Shown here: positions 32,796 to 41,649 of the stretch, piece by piece | Layout: each line of letters begins with the position of its first letter | Position numbering within the stretch: the first letter of the stretch is position 1 | Assembly (NCBI GenBank): GCA_945901855.1 | Contig: CAMDLT010000003.1 | Coordinates: 1-64,000, forward strand | DNA length: 64,000 bases | Direction: 5' to 3' | Source of the DNA: Asaia bogorensis | GTDB taxonomy: Bacteria > Pseudomonadota > Alphaproteobacteria > CACIAM-22H2 | Notes under the pieces: generated by a model | What the model saw: the letters and a program-made list of their open reading frames with translations, nothing else | Told to the model about the DNA's origin: nothing | Databases searched by the model: none | Position numbers and translations under genes: made by a program

Positions 32796-33470
32796 ATGCC
32801 GTTCTCGCCCGTCAAAAAATACGTCGCCGAATTTTTGGGGACCGCCCTGTTGCTCGCGATCGTGATCGGGTCGGGCATCATGGGGGCGCGATTGTCGGGC
32901 GGGAACGACGCGATAGCACTGCTTGGCAACACGCTCTCGACGGGGGCGGGATTGGTCGTGCTGATCACGGTCTTCGGGCCGGTATCGGGCGCGCATTTCA
33001 ATCCCGCCGTCACGCTCGTGTTCGCGCTGCGCGGCGAAATTTCGCGGCTCGACGCGCTCGTCTATTTGGCAGTGCAGACTGCGGGCGCCGTGGCGGGCGT
33101 GTGGCTGGCGCACGCGATGTTCGCCGAACCCGTGCTGCAAGTGTCGGGCAAATTGCGCGAAGGCACAGCGCAAGGTTTGGCCGAAGCGGTGGCGACGTTC
33201 GGGCTGGTCGCGACGATCCTGGGCGGCCTGCGCTTCCGTGCCGATGCGATCCCGGTGCTGGTCGGACTCTACATCACGTCGGCCTATTGGTTCACGGCCT
33301 CGACCTCGTTTGCCAATCCTGCGGTCACGTTCGCGCGCTCGTTGAGCGATACGTTCGCGGGCATCGCGCCGCCGAGCGTGCCCCTGTTTATCGCAGCCCA
33401 GTTGCTTGGCGCCGTTGCGGCGGCCGGATTTTTCGGCTGGCTGCTGGCGCCCGCCAAGTCTAAGGTCTAG
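32796..33470 (+). CDS. aqpS: Aquaglyceroporin of the arsenic operon (AqpS-like)
   Basis: This 224-residue MIP-family channel has six membrane segments and both half-helix NPA motifs (HFNPAVT at 68-74 and FANPAVT at 172-178). In ars operons AqpS-type channels let arsenite flow out down its gradient and replace the ArsB pump. No arsB or Acr3 gene is visible here, which fits that model. It lies between two different arsenate reductases. Water or glycerol transport cannot be excluded from the sequence. Confidence 0.9.
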   Translation: MPFSPVKKYVAEFLGTALLLAIVIGSGIMGARLSGGNDAIALLGNTLSTGAGLVVLITVFGPVSGAHFNPAVTLVFALRGEISRLDALVYLAVQTAGAVAGVWLAHAMFAEPVLQVSGKLREGTAQGLAEAVATFGLVATILGGLRFRADAIPVLVGLYITSAYWFTASTSFANPAVTFARSLSDTFAGIAPPSVPLFIAAQLLGAVAAAGFFGWLLAPAKSKV

Positions 33471-33475
33471 ACAGG

Positions 33476-33889
33476 ATGAAAGAGCCGTTCGCGATCGTTT
33501 TTTACCACAACCCCGCCTGCGGCACGTCGCGCAATGCGCTGGCGATGGTCGAGGCGGCAGGCTACGCGCCCACCGTCGTCGAATATCTGAAAACCGGCTG
33601 GACGCGCGAAACGCTGCTCGACCTGCTCGACAGATTGAAGTGCGGTCCGCGCGACATCCTGCGCGACAAAGGCACGCCCGCTGGCGAACTGGGCCTGCTC
33701 GATCCCGCCGTCGACAATGCGCGGATTCTCGACGCGATGGTCGCGCATCCCATTCTGGTCAACCGGCCGATCGTCGTTACGCCGCTGGGCGCCAGGCTCG
33801 CGCGCCCGTCCGAAATCGTGTGCGAAATTCTGGCGCGCAAGCCTGGCAGCTTCACCAAAGAAGACGGCCAGACGGTAGAACCGCGTTGA
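33476..33889 (+). CDS. arsC: Arsenate reductase, glutaredoxin-coupled ArsC type
   Basis: This 137-residue thioredoxin-fold protein matches ArsC of the plasmid/R773 type. The active cysteine is Cys15 in YHNPACGTSRNA, and the arginine-rich part around KCGPRDILR and VNRPIVVTPLG carries the residues that stabilise arsenate. It uses glutathione and glutaredoxin, so it differs from the phosphatase-type enzyme two genes earlier. It starts six bases after aqpS and overlaps the MFS gene by four bases. Confidence 0.9.
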   Translation: MKEPFAIVFYHNPACGTSRNALAMVEAAGYAPTVVEYLKTGWTRETLLDLLDRLKCGPRDILRDKGTPAGELGLLDPAVDNARILDAMVAHPILVNRPIVVTPLGARLARPSEIVCEILARKPGSFTKEDGQTVEPR

Positions 33890-35085
33890 GCCAGGAACGG
33901 CAGCTTGGCCCCGTCGTCGCGGCGCTCGGCGTCACGCAGATTCTGGGCTACGGCTCGCTCTATTACGCCTATCCCATTCTGGTTCCGGCGGTCGCGGCAA
34001 CGTTCGACGTGGCGCCGTCGGCGCTGTTTGCCGTGTTCTCCGTCGGCATGCTGGCGGGCGGCATGTTCGCGCCGCGCCTCGGCCGGGCGATGGATCGGTT
34101 GGGCGCGCCGCGCGTCATGGCGGCGGGCAGCCTTGTTGCGGCCGCAGCGCTTACGGCACTGGCGCTGGCACCGAACTTCGCCGTCTTTGCGGCCTTGGTC
34201 GTGCTGTGCGAGGTCGTGGCGGTTGCAGTCTGCTACGATGCGGCTTTCGCCACGCTGGCGCTGATGGGCGGAGCGAGCGCGCGGTTTTCGATCACGCGCC
34301 TGACGCTGATCGCGGGCTTCGCATCGACGCTGTTCTGGCCGCTGACGGGCTGGCTGGTCGAAACGATCGACTGGCGTTGGACCCTTGGGCTGTTCGCGGC
34401 GCTGCATCTTGCGATCGCGCTGCCCTTGCATCTGTGGATCGGGCGGTACGCCAAACGGATGGCAGCAAACGCCACATCGGCCGCCCGCGCACCGGTCGCC
34501 CCCGCACTAGCGCAACTGCCCCCAGCGCAGGCGCGCTTCGCGTTCTGGGCGGTCGCGACCAGTTTTGCGCTGAGCGGCGTGCTGATCGCCGCGATGGGCG
34601 TGCACATGGTGCCCGTGCTGCGCGCGCTGGATCTGGGCGAAGCGGCATTCCTGGTCTCGATGGTGATGGGCCCGGCGCAAGTCGCGATCCGGCTGGTCGA
34701 TGCGCTGTTCTGGCGCCATCTGCATCCGCTGCAAGTCGCGCTTGTTTCGGGCGCGGCCTTGCCGCTGGCACTGGGCGCCTTGATGCTGCCGGTTCCAGCT
34801 TTTGTCGCGGGCGCGCTGTTCGCGGCGGCGACCGGCATCGGCCAGGGCCTGTCCAGCATCGTGCGCGGCACGGTGCCGCTGGCGCTGTTCGGCGGCGAAG
34901 GCTATGCGGCGCGCCTTGGCAAACTGGCCGCCATTCGCACGGTACTGAGTGCCGGCGCACCCTTCGTCTTCGCCATCGGCCTCGAGACCGCGGGGCTCGA
35001 TGCCACCTTGTGGATCGCGTTCGCGATCGGCGTGCTGGCGCTCGTTCCGTTGCTGGTTTTGCGCGCGCGTCTAGCGCGCGACTAG
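33886..35085 (+). CDS. MFS exporter of the arsenic operon (ArsK-like by context)
   Basis: This 399-residue permease has about 12 membrane segments. It starts with TTG at 33886, overlapping the stop of arsC. Early segments run VVAALGVTQILGYGSLYYAYPIL, with an MFS motif-A-like loop GRAMDRLGAPR. Its position at the end of the ars operon suggests it exports an arsenical such as As(III), methyl- or thiol-bound arsenic. No specific residues identify the substrate, so the arsenic role is inferred. Its last 15 bases overlap the convergent gene. Confidence 0.8.
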   Translation: MSQERQLGPVVAALGVTQILGYGSLYYAYPILVPAVAATFDVAPSALFAVFSVGMLAGGMFAPRLGRAMDRLGAPRVMAAGSLVAAAALTALALAPNFAVFAALVVLCEVVAVAVCYDAAFATLALMGGASARFSITRLTLIAGFASTLFWPLTGWLVETIDWRWTLGLFAALHLAIALPLHLWIGRYAKRMAANATSAARAPVAPALAQLPPAQARFAFWAVATSFALSGVLIAAMGVHMVPVLRALDLGEAAFLVSMVMGPAQVAIRLVDALFWRHLHPLQVALVSGAALPLALGALMLPVPAFVAGALFAAATGIGQGLSSIVRGTVPLALFGGEGYAARLGKLAAIRTVLSAGAPFVFAIGLETAGLDATLWIAFAIGVLALVPLLVLRARLARD

Positions 35086-35625
35086 TTCGGGGGCGAGCAT
35101 GTCGTCTTCGACCTGGATATCGAGCGCTTCGTTGAACCGGCTGAAAAAGGCGCACAGCGCCGTGCGCAACGTCAACTCCACGACCTGCTCTTCGCTGAAA
35201 TGGCCGCGCAGGCTTTGGAACAAAGCGCCCGATACGCGCCCCGGTTCGCGCGTGACCTGCAGCGCGTAGTCGCGCACCAGCCGGTCAACCTCGTCGAGAC
35301 CCGGCACGTCGGGCTCCAAAATGCGCGCGGCCGTTTCGGCGCAAATGCCCTGCTCGACCAGGCGCGGCTCGTGGTGCGACACGCAATAGTGGCACGCGGC
35401 CGCTTTCGAGGCGGTCAGCAGCACAATTTCAAGATGGCGCTTGGAAATGATCGCGTCGGCGGCCGAGCGCAGCAGCAGCCCGAAAATATGTTCGAGCGCC
35501 GGCGGGCGATGCGCGAAGACGCGCAGCATGTTGCCAAACGGCCCGTAGTCGCGCTGGATGCGCTCGTACACCAAGCGCGCCTCGCCGGAAAGATCGGTTG
35601 CTTCGATGTCGCTGACGCGCGCCAT
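35071..35625 (-). CDS. Carboxymuconolactone decarboxylase/AhpD-like protein
   Basis: This 184-residue all-helical protein has the AhpD-like CXXC motif CHYCVSHHEPRL followed by the conserved histidine region. Proteins of this family act as alkylhydroperoxidase-like reductases or gamma-carboxymuconolactone decarboxylases. It is convergent with the arsenic operon and overlaps its last gene by 15 bases. The following gene on the same strand is the threonine aldolase, so it is probably the last gene of that transcript. Substrate unknown. Confidence 0.8.
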   Translation of the reverse strand: MARVSDIEATDLSGEARLVYERIQRDYGPFGNMLRVFAHRPPALEHIFGLLLRSAADAIISKRHLEIVLLTASKAAACHYCVSHHEPRLVEQGICAETAARILEPDVPGLDEVDRLVRDYALQVTREPGRVSGALFQSLRGHFSEEQVVELTLRTALCAFFSRFNEALDIQVEDDMLAPELVAR

Positions 35626-35634
35626 GGCAGTCTC

Positions 35635-36675
35635 CTAGTTGGATTGCAGGGCGGCACGCGCCGTCGCGACAAGCTTGTCCGCATCGTCCGCGCGCGACGA
35701 CCACGACACCACGAAGCGCAGCAACGTGGTGCCGGGACCGTTCCAGCGATAGACGATGAAACCCGCTTTTTCGAGGGCCGCGACCGCCGTTTCGGGAAGA
35801 TCGACGAAGATTTCGTTGGCTTCCACCGGATGCGCAAGCCTGGTACCCGGCAAGGCCGCAAGCCCTGCCGCCAGGCGCGCTGCCAGCGCGTTGGAATGGC
35901 GCGCCAACGAAAGCCACAGATCGCCGTCGAGGTAGGCTTCGAGCTGAGCTGCCAGATAGCGCATCTTCGAAAACAGATGGCCCGCGCGTTTGCGCCGAAA
36001 GGCGAGCGTCTCGGCCAAGACCGGATCGAACACCACGATCGCCTCGGCCGCCATGCAGCCGTTTTTGGTGGCGCCGAACGACAGGATGTCCACGCCCGCC
36101 CGCCACGTGGCGTCGGCGGGCGAGGCGTTCTGGCGCACCAGCGCGTTGGCAAAGCGCGCGCCATCCAGATGGAGTTTGAGCTTGTGGCGATGCGCGACGT
36201 CGGCAAGCGCCGAAATCTCGGCGACGCTGTAGACGGTCCCGGCTTCGGTCGCGTTTGTCAGCGACACGGCCGACGGCAGCACATGGTGCACGCCGTGCGT
36301 TCCAGCGCCCGCAAGCGCTTCGTCCAACGCTTGCGCCGCGATCTTGCCGTGCGCGCCCTCGACGCCGACCAGCTTGGCGCCGCCCGTGTAGAATTCGGGC
36401 GCGCCGCATTCGTCGTCGTCGATATGCGCCTGCGGGTGGCAATAGATGGAGCCCCAAGGCGGGCACATGGCCGCCAGCGACAGCGCGTTGGCGGCGGTGC
36501 CCGTCGCGACCGGGAATACGGTGCAGGGCCGTTCGAACAAAGCGGCAAACTGCCCCTCGACCCGCTTGGCGATGGCATCGTTGCCATAGGCCATCGCGTG
36601 GCCCGCGTTGGCAGATTCGAGTGCCGCAAAAATCTTGGGATGGACGGGGGCCGTGTTGTCGGAGGCAAAATTCAT
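35635..36675 (-). CDS. ltaE: Low-specificity threonine aldolase
   Basis: This 346-residue PLP enzyme cleaves threonine and allothreonine to glycine and acetaldehyde. Seen: the N-terminal MNFASDNTAPVHP (substrate pocket), CHPQAHIDDDECGAPEF, the aspartate motif LHLDGARFANALV, and the lysine motif DILSFGATKNGC, in which the Lys binds PLP. Fold type I with a length typical of the family. It overlaps the small membrane gene upstream by four bases. The phenylserine aldolase subgroup is a possible alternative. Confidence 0.88.
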   Translation of the reverse strand: MNFASDNTAPVHPKIFAALESANAGHAMAYGNDAIAKRVEGQFAALFERPCTVFPVATGTAANALSLAAMCPPWGSIYCHPQAHIDDDECGAPEFYTGGAKLVGVEGAHGKIAAQALDEALAGAGTHGVHHVLPSAVSLTNATEAGTVYSVAEISALADVAHRHKLKLHLDGARFANALVRQNASPADATWRAGVDILSFGATKNGCMAAEAIVVFDPVLAETLAFRRKRAGHLFSKMRYLAAQLEAYLDGDLWLSLARHSNALAARLAAGLAALPGTRLAHPVEANEIFVDLPETAVAALEKAGFIVYRWNGPGTTLLRFVVSWSSRADDADKLVATARAALQSN

Positions 36676-37001
36676 TGCGCGGAGGCTCCTGTTTCGATGC
36701 GGCCGCGAATCTGGCCGCTCGCCGGATCGACGATCACGATAGCGCCGATCCCGCCCGGCCGCTCGATCTGGACCGCCAAAAATCCGCCGACCGGCACGAT
36801 CGCAACGATGCGCGCGCCCGCCGGCTGGCCCAACGACACATCGTTCCAACGCAGCCCCGCCAACGGCGGCGCCGCCGATTGCGCCGGCATTTCGGACGCG
36901 TTTTTGGCGCCCACGCGCGCGACCACCAGATAGATCAAAACGCAAAAGGCCGCGACGCACAGCGCCCCCAGCGACCAGACAACGGCTTTCAACGCGCGCA
37001 T
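36672..37001 (-). CDS. Small single-span membrane protein (possibly DUF6476-like)
   Basis: This 109-residue protein has one membrane-spanning segment near the N-terminus (VVWSLGALCVAAFCVLIYLV, about residues 7-26) and a beta-rich soluble part (GARIVAIVPVGGFLAVQIE and GAIVIVDPASGQI). It overlaps the ltaE start by four bases and is divergent from rluD. Similar small proteins, sometimes called DUF6476, are conserved next to threonine aldolase or rluD in alphaproteobacteria, but I base that on memory. Function unknown. Confidence 0.7.
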   Translation of the reverse strand: MRALKAVVWSLGALCVAAFCVLIYLVVARVGAKNASEMPAQSAAPPLAGLRWNDVSLGQPAGARIVAIVPVGGFLAVQIERPGGIGAIVIVDPASGQIRGRIETGASAQ

Positions 37002-37040
37002 CGGTGGATTTAGAACCTCGTGTCGGGTACCAAGCAAGGG

Positions 37041-38039
37041 ATGGAAGACACCCCGGAAATCTTTGCGACGACGGTTCCCGACGATTTGGCCGGCGAGCGG
37101 CTCGACCGAGCGCTTGCAGCGCTGCATCGGTCGGGCTTTTCGCGCAGCCGCCTCAAGGCGCTGATCGAAGAAGGCCATGTGCGCATCGAAGGAACGACGA
37201 TAACGGAGCCCTCGCGCAAGGTCAAAGCGGGCGAAAATCTTGTCCTGGCCCTGCCCGACGCCACCCCTGCCCGCCAGGCGGCGCAGGACATCGCGCTCGA
37301 CGTGGTCTTCGAAGACGCGCATCTGATCGTGATCGACAAACCGCCGGGGCTTGTCGTGCATCCCGCACCCGGCAACCGCGACGGCACGCTGGTCAACGCA
37401 CTGCTGGCGCATTGCGCGGGCTCGTTGTCGGGCATTGGCGGCGTCGAACGGCCGGGCATCGTGCATCGGCTCGACAAGGACACAAGCGGTCTTATCGTCG
37501 CAGCCAAAACCGACCAGGCGCATCGCCACCTCGCGGCCCAATTCGCCGCCCATTCGGTCGAGCGGCGATATGCCGCAATCGTGCGCGGCATCCCGCGTCC
37601 CGCCGAAGGCGATATCGAAGGCGCCATCGGGCGCGATCCCGCCAATCGCCAGCGCATGGCGCTGGTGCGCAGCGGCGGCAAACAGGCGCTCACCCACTAC
37701 CAAACGCGCGAGCGTTTTTCCGATCGCGCGGCCCTGGTCGAATGCAAACTGGCGACCGGCCGCACGCACCAGATTCGCGTGCATTTAACGTCGATCGGCT
37801 GTCCATTGGCAGGCGACGGTATCTACGGACGCAAGGCCAAAGCCAGCGCCTCCGCGATCGATGCCGAACTGGCGACCTTCGGGCGCCAGGCCCTCGATGC
37901 GTTTATCCTTGGATTTGTTCATCCCGACGACGGGCGCGCGCTGCGCTTCGAACGCAATTACGCGCCCGACCTTGTGGAATTGGCGGCCCGCTTGCGAAAG
38001 GCTGCGGCCACGCTAGGCATGCAAGGCCGCCCGGCGTAG
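37041..38039 (+). CDS. rluD: RluA/RluD-family 23S rRNA pseudouridine synthase
   Basis: This 332-residue enzyme isomerises uridines, probably in the helix-69 region of 23S rRNA. Domains: an S4-like RNA-binding segment near the N-terminus (GERLDRALAALHRSGFSRSRLKALI), then the synthase domain with catalytic Asp in RPGIVHRLDKDTSGL and motif HLTSIGCPLAGDGIYG. ATG 37041 is chosen over GTG 37020. It lies just ahead of rpoH, a common alphaproteobacterial arrangement. Confidence 0.88.
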   Translation: MEDTPEIFATTVPDDLAGERLDRALAALHRSGFSRSRLKALIEEGHVRIEGTTITEPSRKVKAGENLVLALPDATPARQAAQDIALDVVFEDAHLIVIDKPPGLVVHPAPGNRDGTLVNALLAHCAGSLSGIGGVERPGIVHRLDKDTSGLIVAAKTDQAHRHLAAQFAAHSVERRYAAIVRGIPRPAEGDIEGAIGRDPANRQRMALVRSGGKQALTHYQTRERFSDRAALVECKLATGRTHQIRVHLTSIGCPLAGDGIYGRKAKASASAIDAELATFGRQALDAFILGFVHPDDGRALRFERNYAPDLVELAARLRKAAATLGMQGRPA

Positions 38040-38047
38040 AATGAAGA

Positions 38048-38977
38048 TTGGGGATCGTTGAATTCGCGTCGGGGGTAGAACGCTTGCCTGGGCCCATTCC
38101 AGCGCTCGGTGCGGACGGAAACTTGCAGCGCTATCTGCAAGAGATACGCAAGTTTCCGATGCTCGAGCAAGACGAAGAATACATGCTGGCGAAAGCCTGG
38201 CGTGAACGCGAAGACGCGGCCGCAGCCCACCGCCTGGTGACCTCGCATCTGCGGCTGGTGGCCAAGATCGCGATGGGCTATCGCGGCTACGGCCTGCCCG
38301 TGGCCGAGCTGATCTCGGAGGGCAATGTCGGCATGATGCAGGCCGTCAAGCGCTTCGAGCCCGAGCGCGGCTTTCGTCTTGCAACCTACGCGATGTGGTG
38401 GATTCGCGCGTCGATCCAGGAGTACATCCTGCATTCCTGGTCGCTCGTCAAAATCGGCACGACGGCCGCGCAGAAAAAACTGTTTTTCAATCTGCGCAAA
38501 ATCAAAAGCCAGCTGCGCCATCTCGACGAAGGCGATCTGCACCCCGAGATGGTCGCCAAGATCGCGACCGAGCTCAACGTGCCAGAGCAGGACGTGGTGC
38601 AGATGAACCGGCGCCTGGCGGCGCCCGACCATTCGCTCAACGCGCCGGTGCGCGGCGATGCGGAAGGCGAATGGCAAGACTGGCTGGTCGATGATACCGA
38701 GAGCCAGGAAAGCAAACTCGGCCAGAACCAGGAAGCCAAACGGCGCCAAAAATTGCTCGAAAAAGCGCTGGGCCAGCTGAATCCGCGCGAACGCGAAATC
38801 CTGGTCGCGCGGCGGCTGAACGAAGAGCCCGCAACGCTCGAGGATCTGTCGCAAAAATTCGGCGTCAGCCGCGAACGCGTGCGGCAGATCGAAGTGCGCG
38901 CGTTCGAAAAACTGCAGCGCGCGGTCAAGGCAAGCGTGGCCGACGAAGCCGTCGGCCGCCCGCCCAGCCTGACCTGA
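38048..38977 (+). CDS. rpoH: RNA polymerase heat-shock sigma factor RpoH
   Basis: This 309-residue sigma factor belongs to the RpoH/sigma-32 class. Regions: 2.1-2.4 around SHLRLVAKIAMGYRGYGLPVAELISEGNVG and RFRLATYAMWWIRASIQEYI; the RpoH box QKKLFFNLR; and region 4.2 at FGVSRERVRQIEVRAFEKLQ. It directs transcription of chaperone and protease genes after heat or envelope stress. TTG at 38048 is used as the start because the protein aligns well from there; it lies eight bases after rluD, so rluD promoter activity or an internal promoter must drive it. Confidence 0.92.
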   Translation: MGIVEFASGVERLPGPIPALGADGNLQRYLQEIRKFPMLEQDEEYMLAKAWREREDAAAAHRLVTSHLRLVAKIAMGYRGYGLPVAELISEGNVGMMQAVKRFEPERGFRLATYAMWWIRASIQEYILHSWSLVKIGTTAAQKKLFFNLRKIKSQLRHLDEGDLHPEMVAKIATELNVPEQDVVQMNRRLAAPDHSLNAPVRGDAEGEWQDWLVDDTESQESKLGQNQEAKRRQKLLEKALGQLNPREREILVARRLNEEPATLEDLSQKFGVSRERVRQIEVRAFEKLQRAVKASVADEAVGRPPSLT

Positions 38978-38997
38978 ACCGATTCAACGCGGCAATT

Positions 38998-39498
38998 TCA
39001 GTGCGGCAGTTTGTCGGGGTCGCCGCGCACGGATTCGCCCCACTCGGTTTCGAGCTGCGCCTTGCGCCGCTCCAGCATGCGGATACGCGCCTGCTCGCGG
39101 TTTTCGTACAGCACGTTGACCACCATCGGGAACAGCCAAGACAGCGCGTAGGCGAACGCCGCCGCCACATAGACGGAGATCCACGCGTACGGATTGGCAA
39201 GAATTTCGCGCCCGCCCGTACGCCCCGCATTCGCCAGCCCGTCGAGCACGAAAGGCAGCATAGCGCCGGCGCTGAGCGTGCCGACGGCGACGGTGTCGAA
39301 TTTCCGGCGCGACGGATCGCTCAAATACGCAGCGATGGCCGGCAGAAACCCGGCGATCACGAACACGCAAAGCCACGGCACGCTGAAGCCCAGCCACGCG
39401 ACGATCGAAAGCACGCCCACGCCGCCGGTCGCCAGCACCATCGGGCTGCGCTCGCCGAGTTTCTTGGGCTTGGGGCGGGGTTTGGGCGGGCGCGCCAT
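38998..39498 (-). CDS. Small integral membrane protein, partner of the pseudokinase gene
   Basis: This 166-residue protein has a lysine- and proline-rich N-terminus (MARPPKPRPKPKKLG), about three or four hydrophobic segments (VLATGGVGVLSIVAWLGF, WLCVFVIAGFLPAIAAYL, VAVGTLSAGAMLPFVL, and ISVYVAAAFAYALSWLFPMV) and a charged C-terminal coil (ENREQARIRMLERRKAQLE). It follows the pseudokinase gene, whose stop codon shares one base with this start (TGATG). I do not recognise the family. The tight coupling suggests the two proteins act together in the membrane. Confidence 0.7.
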   Translation of the reverse strand: MARPPKPRPKPKKLGERSPMVLATGGVGVLSIVAWLGFSVPWLCVFVIAGFLPAIAAYLSDPSRRKFDTVAVGTLSAGAMLPFVLDGLANAGRTGGREILANPYAWISVYVAAAFAYALSWLFPMVVNVLYENREQARIRMLERRKAQLETEWGESVRGDPDKLPH

Positions 39499-41543
39499 CA
39501 AAACACCCGCAGCAGCAGCGAGCCGATGCCCACCACGCCCGACAGGCTTGCGGCCGTGAGCGCTGCCGCTTCCTTGCCCGCATGGATCGCAAGCGTCGTG
39601 CGGATCTTGCCGCCGTTGCGCAGTTCGCCGATTTCGAGTTCGGCGCTCGCATAGCTTTCCTTGGCGTTCTGGAACGCATGCATGTCCTGGTCGCGCATCT
39701 TTTCGTTGTCGACCAATTCCAGCAGCTTGCCGAGATTGCCTTCTTCGGACACTTTGTTGAGCTGTTCGAGCTGCAACGTCCGCAGCGGAAGGTTGTGCAG
39801 CGTATCGACGAACTGGCGCACCAGCCCCGCGCACCACGCCGTCAGACGCGGGACCGACGGGGGCCCGAATTTTTCCTGCAGATCGGCCATCAGTTCGACG
39901 ATCGCAAGTCCGCCATGCGCATCGACCTGCTCGGGATTCATCAGCGCCTTGATCTGCGCGGTGTTGGCGCCCGCATGCGAAGACAGGAAAGCGGCCAGAT
40001 GCCGATCGACGGGCTTGCGGTCGGGCCCGGCCGAGGCTTCGAGCGCTTCGAGGACGTGGGCGGGCTCCGAGACCCACATGCCCGACGCGACATCCGAAAA
40101 ACACGGCTGGTTGGGATTGAGCTCGTAAAGGCACCGCTCGATGCCATTGCCCGGCGACGGATCGGCGATCCAGCGACCGATGCGGTCCAGAATGCCGTTG
40201 GCGGGCAATTTTTTTCCGCCCGCCAGTTTATGGAAATGCGTCCACGTCCCCAGCACGCGCGAACGGATCAGATCGGCAAAGATCGGGCCGTTGCCGGGTT
40301 TGCGCATGGCGGCCGCGAGCGCCGGGCCCAGCCCGTCGGCGGTCACGCTGTGGCCGCGAAAGCGCACCGGCGCCATGGGGTCGAGCACGATGCAGGCGCG
40401 CGCCACGATGGTCGCGTCGTTGAAGGTGGCGTTGGGATCGCCGGTCGGCTCGTTGACCACCGACATCACGCGGTCGTGCAGCTTCTGGTCGCCAAGCGAG
40501 GAGCGCAGCCACATCGGGATGGCGCCGTTGCGCAGTTCCTTGGCGGCCTGTTCGAAATTTTTGCCTATCGCGTGGGCGAGGGTGCGCGTGTTTTTGTGCT
40601 CGCGCTTGGCGAATTTGTAGCCCTGGGACGCGCGCGACATCTGCGGGGCGGTCGAGGGGATCTGCTGGCGCTTGCCCTCGATCCAGCCGCGCAGATGCTC
40701 GATCGTCCAGCGATCGGGCTCCCAGTCGTTGGTCAGTCCGCGCATCACTTCCATCAAGGTCGCGGGGAGTTTGTTGAGGTCGGCCAAGGCGTCGAACGAA
40801 TTGGTGTCGATGCGCCGGTAGATCGCCTCGTCCGGATCGAGGCCGGCCCCCGGAAGCGAGCCTTGCGCAAATGCGAGCAGGGTCATGCCGAAGGCGAACA
40901 TGTCGTCGGCGCGCGTGCCGTTGCCGCGCGCTTCGGGATCGGCCATCGCGCCTGCCAGCGGCTCGAACGCGGCCGGCTGGTCGTACCCTGCGGGCACTTG
41001 CAGGCATGGCCCCATCACGACGCGCGTGCGCGCCTCGTCGAGCCAAAACAGATTCTGGGGACGCAACGCGCGGTGCGTTACGCTGCGCAAAAACATCTCG
41101 CCAAGGCCGACTGCCAGCGGATTGAGAATATGGCTGACGATCTTCGCCGCAGGCCAGTTGTCGCGCGGCGCTTTGCCCGACCATAGCGGCCCGCCTTCGG
41201 GAAAATCGTAGATCAGCGCCGGGCGCTTGCCTTTGGTACCGGGCCAATTGACCAGATCGAAATCGTAAAGCCGCAGCAAGCCCGGCCGGTCGACCGTCTT
41301 GAGCGCCTTGGCCATTTCCAGGCGCGGCAGCAAATCGTTGCTGCAAATGAGGGCGACGCGCGGCACGCCGTCGTCGCGCGTGTCGATCGCAGAAAACGCG
41401 CGCACCGATGCGGTCGACATGTCGGGGACCGGCATGTTCGGATAAATGTGGAACCGATTGCCAAGCTCCACGCTCGGCCCATGTACGGCCGTCGGCGGCG
41501 CTTCCTTGGCAGGCAGATCGACGATATTTGCCGGTTCGGCCAT
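39498..41543 (-). CDS. Membrane-anchored protein kinase-like protein, predicted pseudokinase
   Basis: This 681-residue protein has a kinase-like N-terminal region (about 30-290), a long helical middle and a hydrophobic C-terminal segment (about 650-681) that could anchor it. Kinase landmarks are degraded: the catalytic loop reads HRALRPQN (157-164) with Ala in place of the catalytic Asp; the DFG position reads VVMGP (175-179); a VAIK-type lysine is not seen. The DDMFAFGMTLL stretch (213-223) looks like kinase subdomain IX. It should bind or scaffold rather than phosphorylate. ATG 41543 is preferred; 41582 would add 13 residues. It shares one base with a small membrane gene and lies beside purA. 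Confidence 0.75.
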   Translation of the reverse strand: MAEPANIVDLPAKEAPPTAVHGPSVELGNRFHIYPNMPVPDMSTASVRAFSAIDTRDDGVPRVALICSNDLLPRLEMAKALKTVDRPGLLRLYDFDLVNWPGTKGKRPALIYDFPEGGPLWSGKAPRDNWPAAKIVSHILNPLAVGLGEMFLRSVTHRALRPQNLFWLDEARTRVVMGPCLQVPAGYDQPAAFEPLAGAMADPEARGNGTRADDMFAFGMTLLAFAQGSLPGAGLDPDEAIYRRIDTNSFDALADLNKLPATLMEVMRGLTNDWEPDRWTIEHLRGWIEGKRQQIPSTAPQMSRASQGYKFAKREHKNTRTLAHAIGKNFEQAAKELRNGAIPMWLRSSLGDQKLHDRVMSVVNEPTGDPNATFNDATIVARACIVLDPMAPVRFRGHSVTADGLGPALAAAMRKPGNGPIFADLIRSRVLGTWTHFHKLAGGKKLPANGILDRIGRWIADPSPGNGIERCLYELNPNQPCFSDVASGMWVSEPAHVLEALEASAGPDRKPVDRHLAAFLSSHAGANTAQIKALMNPEQVDAHGGLAIVELMADLQEKFGPPSVPRLTAWCAGLVRQFVDTLHNLPLRTLQLEQLNKVSEEGNLGKLLELVDNEKMRDQDMHAFQNAKESYASAELEIGELRNGGKIRTTLAIHAGKEAAALTAASLSGVVGIGSLLLRVF

Positions 41544-41557
41544 TGCAGTGTTGCCCC

Positions 41558-41580
41558 GTTCGCGTGGCTTTGTTGCGAAC
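41558..41580. repeat. Inverted repeat ahead of the pseudokinase gene
   Basis: GTTCGC (41558-41563) and GCGAAC (41575-41580) are 6-bp inverted repeats with 11 bases between, 15 bases upstream of the pseudokinase ATG on the minus strand. It could be a leader hairpin or an operator. It lies inside the alternative upstream start region, so if the gene begins at 41582 it would be coding. Confidence 0.35.
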
Positions 41581-41649
41581 AAGCCGTTTGGAGTCGAACG
41601 CCTATTTTGCCTCGAAATGATTCACAAATCGTTAACTAGGACGAAAAGC

